DNA from: CAWIXB01 sp963839955 | GTDB lineage: Bacteria > Actinomycetota > Actinomycetes > JACCUZ01 | Assembly (NCBI GenBank): GCA_963839955.1 | Contig: CAWIXB010000001.1 | Coordinates: 1,116,001-1,180,000 of the forward strand | Direction of reading: 5' to 3' | DNA length: 64,000 bases | In this document: positions 17,551 to 26,032 of the stretch, one piece after another | Position numbering within the stretch: position 1 is the first letter of the stretch | How the letters are laid out: each line of letters starts with the position of its first letter | Made by a program: the position numbers and the translations under genes | The notes under the pieces: generated by a model | Told to the model about the DNA's origin: nothing | The model's database searches: none | The model's input: only the letters and a program-made list of their open reading frames with translations

Positions 17551-18107
17551 GCAGCGTCCAACCGGCTCGCAAGCAGCGGCGCCACGCTCGCTTCCCGCGA
17601 GTCGGGTGGCTGCACCGCGGCTACCATCCCCGCCAGGTCGACCGGTTCCTGACGGCCGCCAAGAACGCCGACGGTGCGTTGTCGGCCGCCGACGTCCGCC
17701 GCGCCGGCTTCGAGCTGGTGCGGCGCGGCTACGACATCGCGGCGGTGGACACCGCACTCGACGAGTTCGAGGAGAAGGTGGCGCAGACCCACGTCGAAGG
17801 GCCGGGTCGCCGCGGTCGTAGTGACCCCGAACGCGACGCAGCCTTCCTGCACGGCGAGTTCTCGGCGCCGTACATGCGACGGTTCCCACGCGCCCGCACC
17901 TGGCGTCGCGGCTACCACATCGACGACGTCGACGACTTCGTCGACCGGGTGTGTGCCACGCTGGACGGCGTCGACGAGCTCACCGTCGACGACGTAAGGT
18001 CGGCGCCGTTCCGGCCCAAGCGCGGTGGCTACGACGAGGGCCGCGTCGACGAGGCACTCGACCGGACGGTCGAGCTGCTGCTGGTGCTGCACCGCTCGCC
18101 GGGCTGA
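17547..18107 (+). CDS. DivIVA-motif (DUF-type) protein with two tandem repeats
   Basis: The 186-residue basic protein contains two copies of a DivIVA-like short motif. HRGYHPRQVDRFL and VRRAGFELVRRGYDIAAVDTALDEFE form one; WRRGYHIDDVDDFVDRV and VRSAPFRPKRGGYDEGRVDEALD form the second. In DivIVA/Wag31 this motif is at the membrane-targeting N-terminus, but here there is no long coiled coil after it. The function is unknown; a link to cell-pole or division proteins is an inference. The GTG start overlaps the rlmN stop, so both are probably translated together. Confidence 0.82.
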   Translation: MSSVQPARKQRRHARFPRVGWLHRGYHPRQVDRFLTAAKNADGALSAADVRRAGFELVRRGYDIAAVDTALDEFEEKVAQTHVEGPGRRGRSDPERDAAFLHGEFSAPYMRRFPRARTWRRGYHIDDVDDFVDRVCATLDGVDELTVDDVRSAPFRPKRGGYDEGRVDEALDRTVELLLVLHRSPG

Positions 18108-18182
18108 GCATCTACCTTTCGCCCGCTCCATGGTGAACCCCTGGATGCCGGCGCCCGTAAACGTCCACGTCAGCTGTGCCCA

Positions 18183-18198
18183 CAGGGCGTCAGCCCTG
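18183..18198. other. Small hairpin before the CHRD gene
   Basis: CAGGGC and GCCCTG flank GTCA, forming a perfect 6-bp stem just before the GGGAGG ribosome binding site of the CHRD gene. It could be the end of the rlmN transcript or a structure limiting translation of the next gene. Confidence 0.25.
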
Positions 18199-18217
18199 CC
18201 CCCAGGGAGGTTCGGTC

Positions 18218-18766
18218 ATGAGGAGACGCGTTCGGCTAGCCCTCGCCATCGCAGTGATCGCGATCGCGACCACGGTCGCCACGACCGCCACGGCGGACGG
18301 CGGAGGAGGGAGTGGCAACGGTGCTAGCGCCCTCCAGGTCCGCCTGAGCGGTTACCAGGAGGATCCAAACGCGCTCTCGACGACGGGCACCGGCCAGTTC
18401 AGGATCAAGCTGAACGAGCGGGCCCAGACCATCACCTACCGGCTCAGCTACGCGGGGCTGGAAGGCGCTGTGACGCAGTCGCACATCCACTTCGGTGGCA
18501 AGGCACAGAGCGGCGGCATCAGCATCTTCCTCTGCACGAACATCGGCAACGGCCCGGCCGGCACGCAGGCCTGCCCCGCGGCACCGGCGACGATCACCGG
18601 AACCATCCGGCCGGTCGACGTGATCGGCCCAGCAGGGCAGGGCATCTCGGCCGGCCAGTTCGACGAGGTGGTCAAGGCACTGCGTGCCCGCAAGACCTAC
18701 GTCAACCTGCACAGCACGCTCTACCCCGGAGGCGAGATCAGGGCACAGCTCGTCGATCACCACTAG
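18218..18766 (+). CDS. Secreted CHRD-domain protein
   Basis: The 182-residue protein has a signal peptide (RRRVRLALAIAVIAIATTVA, cleavage near TATA-DG) and one CHRD domain. The visible landmarks are VRLSGYQEDPNALSTTGTG, ITYRLSYAGLEG, SHIHFGGKAQSGG, and the terminal TYVNLHSTLYPGGEIRAQL. CHRD domains are named after animal chordin; bacterial members are exported and their role is unknown. GGGAGG lies seven bases before the ATG. The gene converges on the oxidoreductase gene five bases away. Confidence 0.9.
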   Translation: MRRRVRLALAIAVIAIATTVATTATADGGGGSGNGASALQVRLSGYQEDPNALSTTGTGQFRIKLNERAQTITYRLSYAGLEGAVTQSHIHFGGKAQSGGISIFLCTNIGNGPAGTQACPAAPATITGTIRPVDVIGPAGQGISAGQFDEVVKALRARKTYVNLHSTLYPGGEIRAQLVDHH

Positions 18767-18771
18767 ACCGA

Positions 18772-20154
18772 TCAGCGGCTGAGCAGACGCGCGAGGAGCG
18801 CGGCCCGGCGGGACGGCCTGCCGGTCCGCGCCTCCTCGGCGTCGGCGCCCGTCATGACCCGCAGTGACGCGCTCACCCCGAGCCAGCGCAGTGGCTCGGG
18901 CTCCCACGGCCGCGAGCGGTGGCCCACCCAGGGCAGTCGGGTGATCGCCGTCTCGCGGCCGAGGACGAGGTCGGCCAACGTGCGCCCGGCCAGGTTCGAC
19001 GTCGCCACGCCGTCGCCGACGTAGCCGCCGGCCCAGGCCAGCCCGCTGGCGCGGTCAAGCCCTACCGATGCGCACCAGTCGCGGGCGATACCGAGTGGTC
19101 CGCCCCAGGTGTGCGTGATCGCCGCGGCCCGGGTGGCGGGCAGCAGGTCGGTGAGAATGTCGCGCAGCCCTTCGAAGACGACGGGCTCCCGGTCGTACGC
19201 CCTCCGGATGCGCGAGCCGAAGTGGTACGGCGCGCCTCTGCCGCCGAAAGCGAGCCGTCCGTCCGCCGTGCGCTGCCCGTAGACGATGAGATGGCGGTAG
19301 TCGTTGAACGTCGGGCGCCCCCGCAGGCCGACCTGTGCCCAGAAGTCGTCGGGCAGGGGCTCGGTCGCGATCATCAGCGAGTAGACCGGTGCCACGGTGC
19401 GGCGATGTCCCGGCAGCGCAGCCGTGTACGCCTCGGTCGCGCGCACCACGAACTCGGCCCGGACCCGGCCGTGGTCCGTGCTCGCGACGCCCGGCTCGAT
19501 GCGTGATACGCGCGTTCCCTCGTAGACGGTGCCGCCGCGTCGTTCGACGGCGCGCGCCAACCCGCGCACCAGCTTCGCCGGGTGCAAGGCCGCGCAGTGC
19601 GGGGTGTCCGTCGCGCCGAGCACCGCCGTCGCGCCGAGCCGTTCGCGGGCCTGGTCGGCGTCGAGCAGGCGCTCGTCGTCCTCCCCGAACCCCCAGCGAC
19701 GCGCCTCGGCTACCGCTGCCTCGGCGCGCTGCAGCTGGAGCGGCGTCCGCGCAAGGCTCACCGTGCCGCCCTTCGCCCAGTCGCAGTCGATCTCCTCGGC
19801 GGCGGCGACCCGACCGACCTCGTCGACACTCGCCTGCATGGCGCGGTACTGCGCGACGGCGGCGGACGCGCCGTACCGCCTGGCGAGCCAGGACACCGAC
19901 GCGGGGAACAGCGCGGAGCACCACCCACCGTTTCGGCCGCTCGCGCCGAATCCCGCGACCTCGGCCTCGAGGACCGCGATGCGCAGCGAGGGGTCCTCCC
20001 GCGCCAGGTAGTACGCCGTCCAGAGCCCGGTGTAGCCCGCTCCCACGACCGCCACGTCGACGTCGAGGTCACCGGGCAGCGCCGGCCTCGGTGCCGGGTC
20101 GCCGCCGGCCGTGTCGTGCCAGAGCGAGAAGGAGCCGCTCAGATATGGCTCCAA
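18772..20154 (-). CDS. FAD-dependent oxidoreductase (DAO fold), putative polyamine-pathway amine oxidase
   Basis: The 460-residue protein has the dinucleotide-binding fingerprint VDVAVVGAGYTGLWTAYYLA and then ASGRNGGWCSALFP, as in the glycine/D-amino-acid oxidase family that includes gamma-glutamylputrescine oxidase PuuB. GLAWAGGYVGDGVATSNLAG completes the FAD site. The likely substrate is an amine linked to polyamine breakdown, inferred from its place last in the regulator-aminotransferase-oxidase unit. It has a TTG start that overlaps the end of the aminotransferase gene by 16 bases. No glutamate-putrescine ligase (PuuA) gene is in the window, so a true Puu pathway is not shown. Confidence 0.85.
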   Translation of the reverse strand: MEPYLSGSFSLWHDTAGGDPAPRPALPGDLDVDVAVVGAGYTGLWTAYYLAREDPSLRIAVLEAEVAGFGASGRNGGWCSALFPASVSWLARRYGASAAVAQYRAMQASVDEVGRVAAAEEIDCDWAKGGTVSLARTPLQLQRAEAAVAEARRWGFGEDDERLLDADQARERLGATAVLGATDTPHCAALHPAKLVRGLARAVERRGGTVYEGTRVSRIEPGVASTDHGRVRAEFVVRATEAYTAALPGHRRTVAPVYSLMIATEPLPDDFWAQVGLRGRPTFNDYRHLIVYGQRTADGRLAFGGRGAPYHFGSRIRRAYDREPVVFEGLRDILTDLLPATRAAAITHTWGGPLGIARDWCASVGLDRASGLAWAGGYVGDGVATSNLAGRTLADLVLGRETAITRLPWVGHRSRPWEPEPLRWLGVSASLRVMTGADAEEARTGRPSRRAALLARLLSR

Positions 20155-21482
20155 GCCTCGGTGAGGACGGAGCGCAGGATCTGCTCCATCTCGTCGAAGT
20201 GCGACTGGTCGCAGATCAACGGCGGCGAGAGCTGGATGACCGGGTCGCCGCGGTCGTCGGCCCGGCAGTAGAGGCCGGCGCCGTAGAGCGCCCCGGACAG
20301 GAAGCCGCGCAGCAGGCGCTCGGACTCGTCGTCGTCGAACGTCTCGCGGGTGACCTTGTCCTTCACCAGCTCGATGCCGTAGAAGAACCCGTCGCCGCGC
20401 ACGTCGCCGACGATCGGCAGGTCATTCAGCTTCTCCAGTGTCTGCCGGAAGGCCCCCGCGTTCTCCTGCACGTGCTTGTTGAGCTGTTCGCGCTCGAAGA
20501 TGTCGAGGTTGGTCAGCGCCACCGCCGCCGAGACCGGATGGCCGCCGAACGTGTAGCCGTGGGCGAACATGTTGTCGCCCTGCAGGAACGGCTCCATGAT
20601 GCGGTCGGTCGCGATCATCGCACCGATGGGGGAGTAGCCCGACGTCATGCCCTTGGCGCAGGTGACGATGTCGGGCTGGTAGCCGAACCGGTCCGAACCG
20701 AAGTAGTGCCCGAGCCGGCCGAACGCACAGATGACCTCGTCACTGACCAGCAGCACGTCGTACTGGTCGCAGATCTCGCGCACCCGCTCGAAGTAGCCGG
20801 GTGGCGGCGGGAAACAGCCCCCGGAGTTCTGCACCGGCTCGAGGAAGACGGCGGCCACCGTCTCGGGACCTTCGAACTCGATCGCCTCCGCGATGCGGTC
20901 GGCAGCCCAACGGCCGAACGCCTTCAGGTCGTCGCCGTGCTCGGGCGCTCGGTAGAAGTTCGTGTTGGGCACCTTGTGCGCGCCAGGTACGAGCGGCTCG
21001 AACATCGCCTTCGCAGCAGGGATGCCGGTGATGGACAGAGCGCCCTGCGGCGTGCCGTGGTAGGCGATCGATCGACTGATCACCTTGTGCTTCATCGGTT
21101 TCCCGGTCAACTTGTAGTACTGCTTCGCGACCTTCCAGGCCGACTCGACGGCCTCGCCGCCACCTGTGGTGAAGAAGACCCGGTTGAGGTCGCCAGGCGC
21201 CAGGTGGGCCAGCCGTTCGGCCAGCTCGATGGCCTTCGGATGTGCGTAGGACCACAGCGGGAAGAACGCGAGCTCGCTGGCCTGCTTGGCCGCGGCCTCC
21301 GCGAGCTCGCTGCGCCCGTGTCCGACCTGCACCACGAACAGCCCGGCCAGTCCGTCGAGGTAGCGCTTGCCGCGGTCGTCCCAGATGTAGGGCCCCTCAC
21401 CGCGCACGATCACCGGGACATCGGATTGCTGGTAGGTCGACATGCGGGTGAAGTGCATCCACAGGTGGTCAGAGCCGGTCAT
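20139..21482 (-). CDS. Class III aminotransferase, putrescine/polyamine aminotransferase type
   Basis: The 447-residue PLP enzyme starts MTGSDHLWMHFTRMSTYQQ and has the class III features FFTTGGGEAVESAWKVAKQYY, AYHGTPQGALSITG, LLVSDEVICAFGRLG and the PLP lysine in CAKGMTSGYSPIGAM. The N-terminal LWMHFTR and VPVI-GEGPYIWD pattern is typical of SpuC/omega-transaminases that accept putrescine and other diamines. Its neighbours (polyamine importer, aminobutyraldehyde dehydrogenase) support that use. Its ATG overlaps the stop of the Lrp-type regulator gene by four bases. Confidence 0.88.
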   Translation of the reverse strand: MTGSDHLWMHFTRMSTYQQSDVPVIVRGEGPYIWDDRGKRYLDGLAGLFVVQVGHGRSELAEAAAKQASELAFFPLWSYAHPKAIELAERLAHLAPGDLNRVFFTTGGGEAVESAWKVAKQYYKLTGKPMKHKVISRSIAYHGTPQGALSITGIPAAKAMFEPLVPGAHKVPNTNFYRAPEHGDDLKAFGRWAADRIAEAIEFEGPETVAAVFLEPVQNSGGCFPPPPGYFERVREICDQYDVLLVSDEVICAFGRLGHYFGSDRFGYQPDIVTCAKGMTSGYSPIGAMIATDRIMEPFLQGDNMFAHGYTFGGHPVSAAVALTNLDIFEREQLNKHVQENAGAFRQTLEKLNDLPIVGDVRGDGFFYGIELVKDKVTRETFDDDESERLLRGFLSGALYGAGLYCRADDRGDPVIQLSPPLICDQSHFDEMEQILRSVLTEAWSHI

Positions 21483-21952
21483 CTGGTGCCCCAGTTGTAG
21501 AGCTGCTTGTGCAGCTTGAGATAGACGAATGATTCCGTGGAGCGCACACAAGGCACTGCCCGGATGCGCTTGCTGACGAGTTCCAGCAGGTGCTCGTCGT
21601 CCTCGCAGACGACTTCGACGAGCAGGTCGAAGTTGCCGGCCGTGATGACGACGTAGTCGACCTCGACCAAGGCGGCGATCTTTTCCGCGACCGCCTCGAC
21701 GTCGCCCTCGCAGCGGACGCCGATCATGGCCTGGCGCGGGAATCCCACCTGCAACGGGTCGGTGACGGCCACGATCTGCATGACGCCGGAGTCGAGGAGG
21801 CGCTGGACGCGTTGCCGGACGGCCGCCTCGGAGAGACCGACCGCCTTGCCGATCGCGGCATAGGGCCGCCGGCCGTCCTGCTGGAGCTGCTCGATGATGG
21901 CCTTGGACACGTCGTCCAAGCCCACACCGTTGCCCCGCTCTCGGCCCGCCAT
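21479..21952 (-). CDS. Lrp/AsnC family transcriptional regulator
   Basis: The 157-residue protein has an N-terminal helix-turn-helix (LDDVSKAIIEQLQQDGRRPY, then IGKAVGLSEAAVRQRVQRL) and a C-terminal RAM ligand domain (GDVEAVAEKIAALVEVDYVV, TAGNFDLLVEVVCEDDEHL). It is first in an operon with the aminotransferase and oxidoreductase genes and is divergent from the aldehyde dehydrogenase gene. A role as local regulator of polyamine use, sensing an amino compound, is inferred from this arrangement. The ATG at 21952 gives the normal family length. Confidence 0.9.
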   Translation of the reverse strand: MAGRERGNGVGLDDVSKAIIEQLQQDGRRPYAAIGKAVGLSEAAVRQRVQRLLDSGVMQIVAVTDPLQVGFPRQAMIGVRCEGDVEAVAEKIAALVEVDYVVITAGNFDLLVEVVCEDDEHLLELVSKRIRAVPCVRSTESFVYLKLHKQLYNWGTR

Positions 21953-22049
21953 GATCCGATCCTCCCGAGGCTGGCGCGCATTAGCAAGTGATTCCGTAGC
22001 CACGTGGGCCGAATAGTGCTGAATCTGTCGTTCGGTAGGGCACCCGCTG

Positions 22050-22078
22050 TTGATACCGGTCGTCGCCGGTCCTAGGCT
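22050..22078 (+). promoter_or_regulatory. Sigma-70-type promoter of the aldehyde dehydrogenase gene
   Basis: TTGATA at 22050-22055 and TAGGCT at 22073-22078 are separated by exactly 17 bases, close to the TTGACA/TATAAT consensus. Transcription would start near 22085, giving a short leader to the TTG at 22121. It lies in the 168-base divergent region shared with the Lrp-type regulator gene. Confidence 0.6.
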
Positions 22079-22100
22079 TCGGGGCACCATCCACCTCGCG

Positions 22101-22120
22101 AGGAGTCCCGAGGAGTCCCG
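22101..22120. repeat. Duplicated ribosome binding site before a TTG start
   Basis: AGGAGTCCCG occurs twice in tandem, and the second copy abuts the TTG start of the aldehyde dehydrogenase gene. Each copy carries an AGGAG Shine-Dalgarno core, at 5 and 15 bases from the TTG. The duplication changes which core lies at a usable spacing. Confidence 0.85.
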
Positions 22121-23566
22121 TTGAGCGATCTGCGCACCTTCCGCAACTTTGTCGGTGGCTCCTACACCGATGCATCCGACGGCCGGACGTCGCCGGTGAT
22201 CGACCCGTCGACCGGCGAGGCGTACGCCGAGGCACCGGTGTCGTCGTCCGCCGACGTCGACGCCGCGATGAAGTCTGCCGCGGACGCGTTCGAGTCCTGG
22301 CGCGACGCCACGCCGTCGGACCGGCAGAAGGCGCTGATCCGCATCGCGGACGCCCTCGAGTCGCGTGGCGAGGAACTCGTCAAGGTGGAGTCGCGCGACA
22401 CGGGCAAGCCGATCGCGCTCACGATGGCGGAGGAGCTTCCTCCGATGGTCGACCAGATCCGGTTCTTCGCGGGGGCGGCACGGATGCTCGAAGGTCGCTC
22501 GGCCGGCGAGTACATGGCCGGTCACACTTCGTTCATACGCCGCGAGCCGATCGGCGTCTGTGCCCAGGTGACGCCGTGGAACTACCCGATGAGCATGGCG
22601 GTCTGGAAGTGGGCGCCGGCGATCGCTGCCGGCAACACGGTGGTGCTGAAGCCGTCGGACACGACCCCGGCGTCGACACTGCTGATGGCCGAGATCATGG
22701 CCGAGTTCCTGCCCGACGGAGTGTTCAACGTGGTCTGCGGAGACCGCGACACCGGCCGGGCGCTGGTCGCGCACCCGACCCCGCAAATGGTGTCGATCAC
22801 CGGGTCGGTGCGCGCGGGGATGGAGGTGGCCGTGGCCGCCGCGGCCGACTTGAAGAACGTGCACCTCGAGCTCGGCGGCAACGCCCCGGTAGTCGTGTTC
22901 GACGACGCCGACCTTGCGGCAGCGGCCGAGGCGATCGCCGGCGCCGGCTACTTCAACGCCGGCCAGGACTGCACGGCGGCGACCCGGGTGCTCGCGGGGC
23001 CGGGCATCCACGACGACTTCGTTGCCGAGCTGGCCAAGCAGGCCAAGGACGCCAAGACCGGTCTGCCCGACGACGACGAGGTGGCCTTCGGCCCGCTCAA
23101 CAACACCGCGCAGCTCGACCGGGTGATGGGCTTCCTGTCGCGAACCCCCGAGCACGCCTCGGTCGTGGCCGGCGGGAGCCGGGTCGGTGGTGACCTCTCC
23201 GGCGGCTACTTCCACTCGGCGACCGTCGTGTCCGGGCTGCGCCAGGACGACGAGATGGCCCGGAACGAGATCTTCGGACCCGTCATCACGGTGCAGCCGT
23301 TCTCCGACGAGGACGAGGCGGTCCGATGGGCGAACGGCGTGGAGTACGGCTTGGCGTCGTCGGTGTGGACCAAGGACCACGGCCGCGCGATGCGGATGGC
23401 CAAGCGCCTCGACTTCGGCTGCGTGTGGATCAACACGCATATTCCGCTGGTCGCCGAGATGCCTCACGGCGGCTTCAAGCACTCGGGCTACGGCAAGGAC
23501 CTCTCGATGTACGGGTTCGAGGACTACACCCGGATCAAGCACGTGATGACCGCTCTCGACGGCTGA
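22121..23566 (+). CDS. Aldehyde dehydrogenase, gamma-aminobutyraldehyde dehydrogenase type
   Basis: The 481-residue NAD(P)-dependent enzyme has TPWNYPMSMAVWKWAPAIAA, the catalytic Glu in HLELGGNAP and the nucleophile Cys in NAGQDCTAAT. The C-terminal EMPHGGFKHSGYGKDLS stretch and following EDYTRIKHVM are characteristic of aminobutyraldehyde dehydrogenases (PatD/YdcW). It would oxidise 4-aminobutanal from putrescine to 4-aminobutyrate. The start is TTG, fixed by the conserved LRTFRNFVGG N-terminus and an adjacent ribosome binding site. The polyamine importer follows 103 bases downstream. Confidence 0.9.
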   Translation: MSDLRTFRNFVGGSYTDASDGRTSPVIDPSTGEAYAEAPVSSSADVDAAMKSAADAFESWRDATPSDRQKALIRIADALESRGEELVKVESRDTGKPIALTMAEELPPMVDQIRFFAGAARMLEGRSAGEYMAGHTSFIRREPIGVCAQVTPWNYPMSMAVWKWAPAIAAGNTVVLKPSDTTPASTLLMAEIMAEFLPDGVFNVVCGDRDTGRALVAHPTPQMVSITGSVRAGMEVAVAAAADLKNVHLELGGNAPVVVFDDADLAAAAEAIAGAGYFNAGQDCTAATRVLAGPGIHDDFVAELAKQAKDAKTGLPDDDEVAFGPLNNTAQLDRVMGFLSRTPEHASVVAGGSRVGGDLSGGYFHSATVVSGLRQDDEMARNEIFGPVITVQPFSDEDEAVRWANGVEYGLASSVWTKDHGRAMRMAKRLDFGCVWINTHIPLVAEMPHGGFKHSGYGKDLSMYGFEDYTRIKHVMTALDG

Positions 23567-23610
23567 GCTAACGATTTCGTGGTCACGGTGGCGTGTTTCG
23601 ACGGAATCGC

Positions 23611-23639
23611 TTGTCCGCGCAAGGGGCGTCTGTCAAGAT
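23611..23639 (+). promoter_or_regulatory. Candidate promoter for the polyamine importer operon
   Basis: TTGTCC and CAAGAT are separated by 17 bases in the 103-base gap before the PotD-like gene. The -35 is good and the -10 is weak. The operon could also be read through from the aldehyde dehydrogenase gene. Confidence 0.35.
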
Positions 23640-23669
23640 CGCCATTGACCAGCGAGGGATGAGGTCTGC

Positions 23670-24881
23670 ATGAGCGACCCACGCAACGACCCGAGGTTCG
23701 GCGCCCTGGTGCGCGCCCAGTTGTCCCGACGCAGCGTGCTGCGCGGCGCCGGCGCCGCCGGCATGGCCGCCGCACTCGCCGCATGTGGGACGGGGGACAC
23801 CGGCGGCGACGCCGAAGCCAAGCCCACCGCGGTCAAGGACAAGTCCGCCACCGACAAGGTCGTGCGGTGGGCGAACTGGCCGGCCTACCTGGACTACGAC
23901 GAGGAGACCAAGAAGTACCCGACCCTGGAGCAGTTCCAGACGGACACCGGCATCAAGGCCACCTACGCCGAGGACATCGACGACAACGACACCTACTACG
24001 GCAAGGTTCAGGGCCAGCTCAAGAACGGGGACGACATCGGCAAGGACATCCTCGTCTTCACCGACTGGATGGCCGGCCGAGTGATCCGGCAGGGCTACAC
24101 CCAGAAGCTCGACAAGGCGAACATCCCGAATGCGAAAAACCTCAACCCCACGCTTCAGGACGTCGACTTCGACAAGGGTCGCGAGCACTCGCTCACCTGG
24201 CAGAGCGGCTACGGGGGCATCGGCTACCGCAAGGACAAGGTCGGCCGTGAGCTGAAGTCGATCAAGGACCTCTGGGCGCCTGACCTCAAGGGAAAGGTGG
24301 TCGTGCTCAGCGAGATGCGCGACACGGTGGGTCTCCTCATGATGGCGAACGGCGTCGACATCGGTGGCGACTTCACCGAGGACGAGTTCATGACGGCCCT
24401 CGACGAGCTTCAGAAGCAGGTCGACTCGGGCCAGATCCGTCAGGTCAAGGGCAACTCCTACCTCGAGGACCTTCGCAGCGGCAACGCCGTGGCCGCGATC
24501 GCGTGGTCGGGCGACATCCTGCTCGCGCGGTTCGAGGAGGAGGACGACAACTACACGTTCGAGCTGCCCGACACGGGCGGCACGCTCTGGTCGGACAACC
24601 TCCTCGTGCCCGTCGGGTCGCCGCACAAGGCCAACGCCGAGAAGCTCTTCAACTTCTACTACGACCCCAAGGTCGCGGCGACGGTGGCGGCATACGTCAA
24701 CTACATCTGCCCGGTCGACGGCGCCAAGGCGGAGATGGAGAAGATCGACCCTTCGCTGGTCGACAGCCCGCTGATCTTCCCCACGGCCGAGGACCTGGCC
24801 AACACGAAGGGCTTCCGGACGCTGACCCCAGACGAGGAGACGACCTTCTCCGAGGAGTTCCAGAAGGTGATAGGCAACTGA
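23670..24881 (+). CDS. potD: Polyamine ABC transporter substrate-binding lipoprotein (PotD-like)
   Basis: The 403-residue protein binds extracellular polyamine for the importer. Its signal region has a twin-arginine motif (SRRSVLRGAG) and a lipobox ending LAAC, so it is probably a Tat-exported lipoprotein anchored at about Cys34. The mature part has VVRWANWPAYLDYDEE, TYAEDIDDNDTYYGKV, AIAWSGDILLARFEEE and LWSDNLLVPVGSPHKANAEKL, as in PotD/PotF. The stop overlaps the ATG of the ATPase gene by one base (TGATG). Confidence 0.9.
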   Translation: MSDPRNDPRFGALVRAQLSRRSVLRGAGAAGMAAALAACGTGDTGGDAEAKPTAVKDKSATDKVVRWANWPAYLDYDEETKKYPTLEQFQTDTGIKATYAEDIDDNDTYYGKVQGQLKNGDDIGKDILVFTDWMAGRVIRQGYTQKLDKANIPNAKNLNPTLQDVDFDKGREHSLTWQSGYGGIGYRKDKVGRELKSIKDLWAPDLKGKVVVLSEMRDTVGLLMMANGVDIGGDFTEDEFMTALDELQKQVDSGQIRQVKGNSYLEDLRSGNAVAAIAWSGDILLARFEEEDDNYTFELPDTGGTLWSDNLLVPVGSPHKANAEKLFNFYYDPKVAATVAAYVNYICPVDGAKAEMEKIDPSLVDSPLIFPTAEDLANTKGFRTLTPDEETTFSEEFQKVIGN

Positions 24882-26032
24882 TGACCGATGAGGCTGGCGG
24901 TCGCGACCTGCAGCTCGAGAACGTCACCAAACGGTTCGGCACCTTCGTCGCCGTCGACGCGCTGTCCTTGACGGTCCCGTCGGGGTCCTTCTCGGCCCTG
25001 CTCGGCCCGTCAGGTTGCGGCAAGACCACGACGCTGCGCATGGTGGCCGGCCTCGAGCAGCCGACCGAGGGGACCGTGCGCATCGGCACGGAGGACGTCA
25101 CCTTCGCCAAGCCCTACAAGCGACCGGTGAACACCGTCTTCCAGAGCTACGCACTCTTCCCGCACCTCGACATCTTCGAGAACGTCGCGTTCGGCCTGCG
25201 CCGCCGGGGCAGCAAGGACGTGAAGCGGCAGGTCGAGGACGCTCTCGAGCTCGTGGAGCTCGGTGCGCACGCCCGCCGCAAGCCGGCCCAGCTCTCCGGC
25301 GGCCAGCAGCAACGGGTGGCCCTGGCCCGTGCCATCGTCAACCGTCCTGCGGTGCTCCTGCTGGACGAGCCGCTCGGCGCGCTCGACCTCAAGCTCCGGC
25401 GGCAGATGCAGATCGAGCTCAAGCGCATGCAGAACGAGGTGGGCCTGACGTTCGTGCATGTGACGCACGACCAGGAAGAGGCCATGACCATGGCCGACAC
25501 GATCGCGGTCATGAACGCAGGCCGCATCGAGCAGCTCGGCAACCCGGAGGTGCTGTACGAGTCGCCCGCCACGACGTTCGTGGCGAACTTCCTCGGTCAG
25601 TCGAACCTCATCAAGGCCGCAGTGACGGGTCGGTCCGGAGTCGACCTCCTGCTCGACGTGCAAGGCTCGCGTCTCGCGATGCCGGAGCAGCGACGGAACA
25701 GCGGCGAAGACGACCTGCTGATCGGGATCAGGCCGGAGAAGATCCGTGTCGTGCCGGCCGGTGAAGCCGCGGAGGAAGGGTTCAACTCCCTCGCCGGCGG
25801 AGTCGTCACCGATGCCAGCTTCACCGGGGTGAGCACCCAGTACCTCGTGCGCATGCCGTGGAACCAGGAGATCATGGTGTTCGCCCAGAACGTCGGCGTC
25901 GGCCGACTGCTCTCGCCCGGCACGCAGGTCGAGCTCCGGTGGGATCCGGCGCACACCTTCGCCCTCGACGGCCGCGCCGACGCGAAGGCTGGGGTGGAAG
26001 TCGAGGACGACACGCCCGTCTCGGTCGGCTGA
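24881..26032 (+). CDS. potA: Polyamine ABC transporter ATP-binding protein (PotA-like)
   Basis: The 383-residue ATPase powers the importer. It has Walker A GPSGCGKTTTLRM, Q-loop FQSYALFPHL, signature LSGGQQQRVALARAI, Walker B VLLLDEPLGALD and the H-loop VTHDQEEAMTMAD. The C-terminal TOBE regulatory domain (about residues 270-370, with IGIRPEKIRVV) is typical of PotA. The start ATG overlaps the PotD stop and its own stop overlaps the permease ATG, so all subunits are translationally coupled. Confidence 0.94.
   Translation: MTDEAGGRDLQLENVTKRFGTFVAVDALSLTVPSGSFSALLGPSGCGKTTTLRMVAGLEQPTEGTVRIGTEDVTFAKPYKRPVNTVFQSYALFPHLDIFENVAFGLRRRGSKDVKRQVEDALELVELGAHARRKPAQLSGGQQQRVALARAIVNRPAVLLLDEPLGALDLKLRRQMQIELKRMQNEVGLTFVHVTHDQEEAMTMADTIAVMNAGRIEQLGNPEVLYESPATTFVANFLGQSNLIKAAVTGRSGVDLLLDVQGSRLAMPEQRRNSGEDDLLIGIRPEKIRVVPAGEAAEEGFNSLAGGVVTDASFTGVSTQYLVRMPWNQEIMVFAQNVGVGRLLSPGTQVELRWDPAHTFALDGRADAKAGVEVEDDTPVSVG

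Noticed and set aside
19335..21500. 721-codon plus-strand frame across the oxidoreductase and aminotransferase genes
   Set aside because: It is the antisense frame of two recognised enzymes with complete cofactor motifs.
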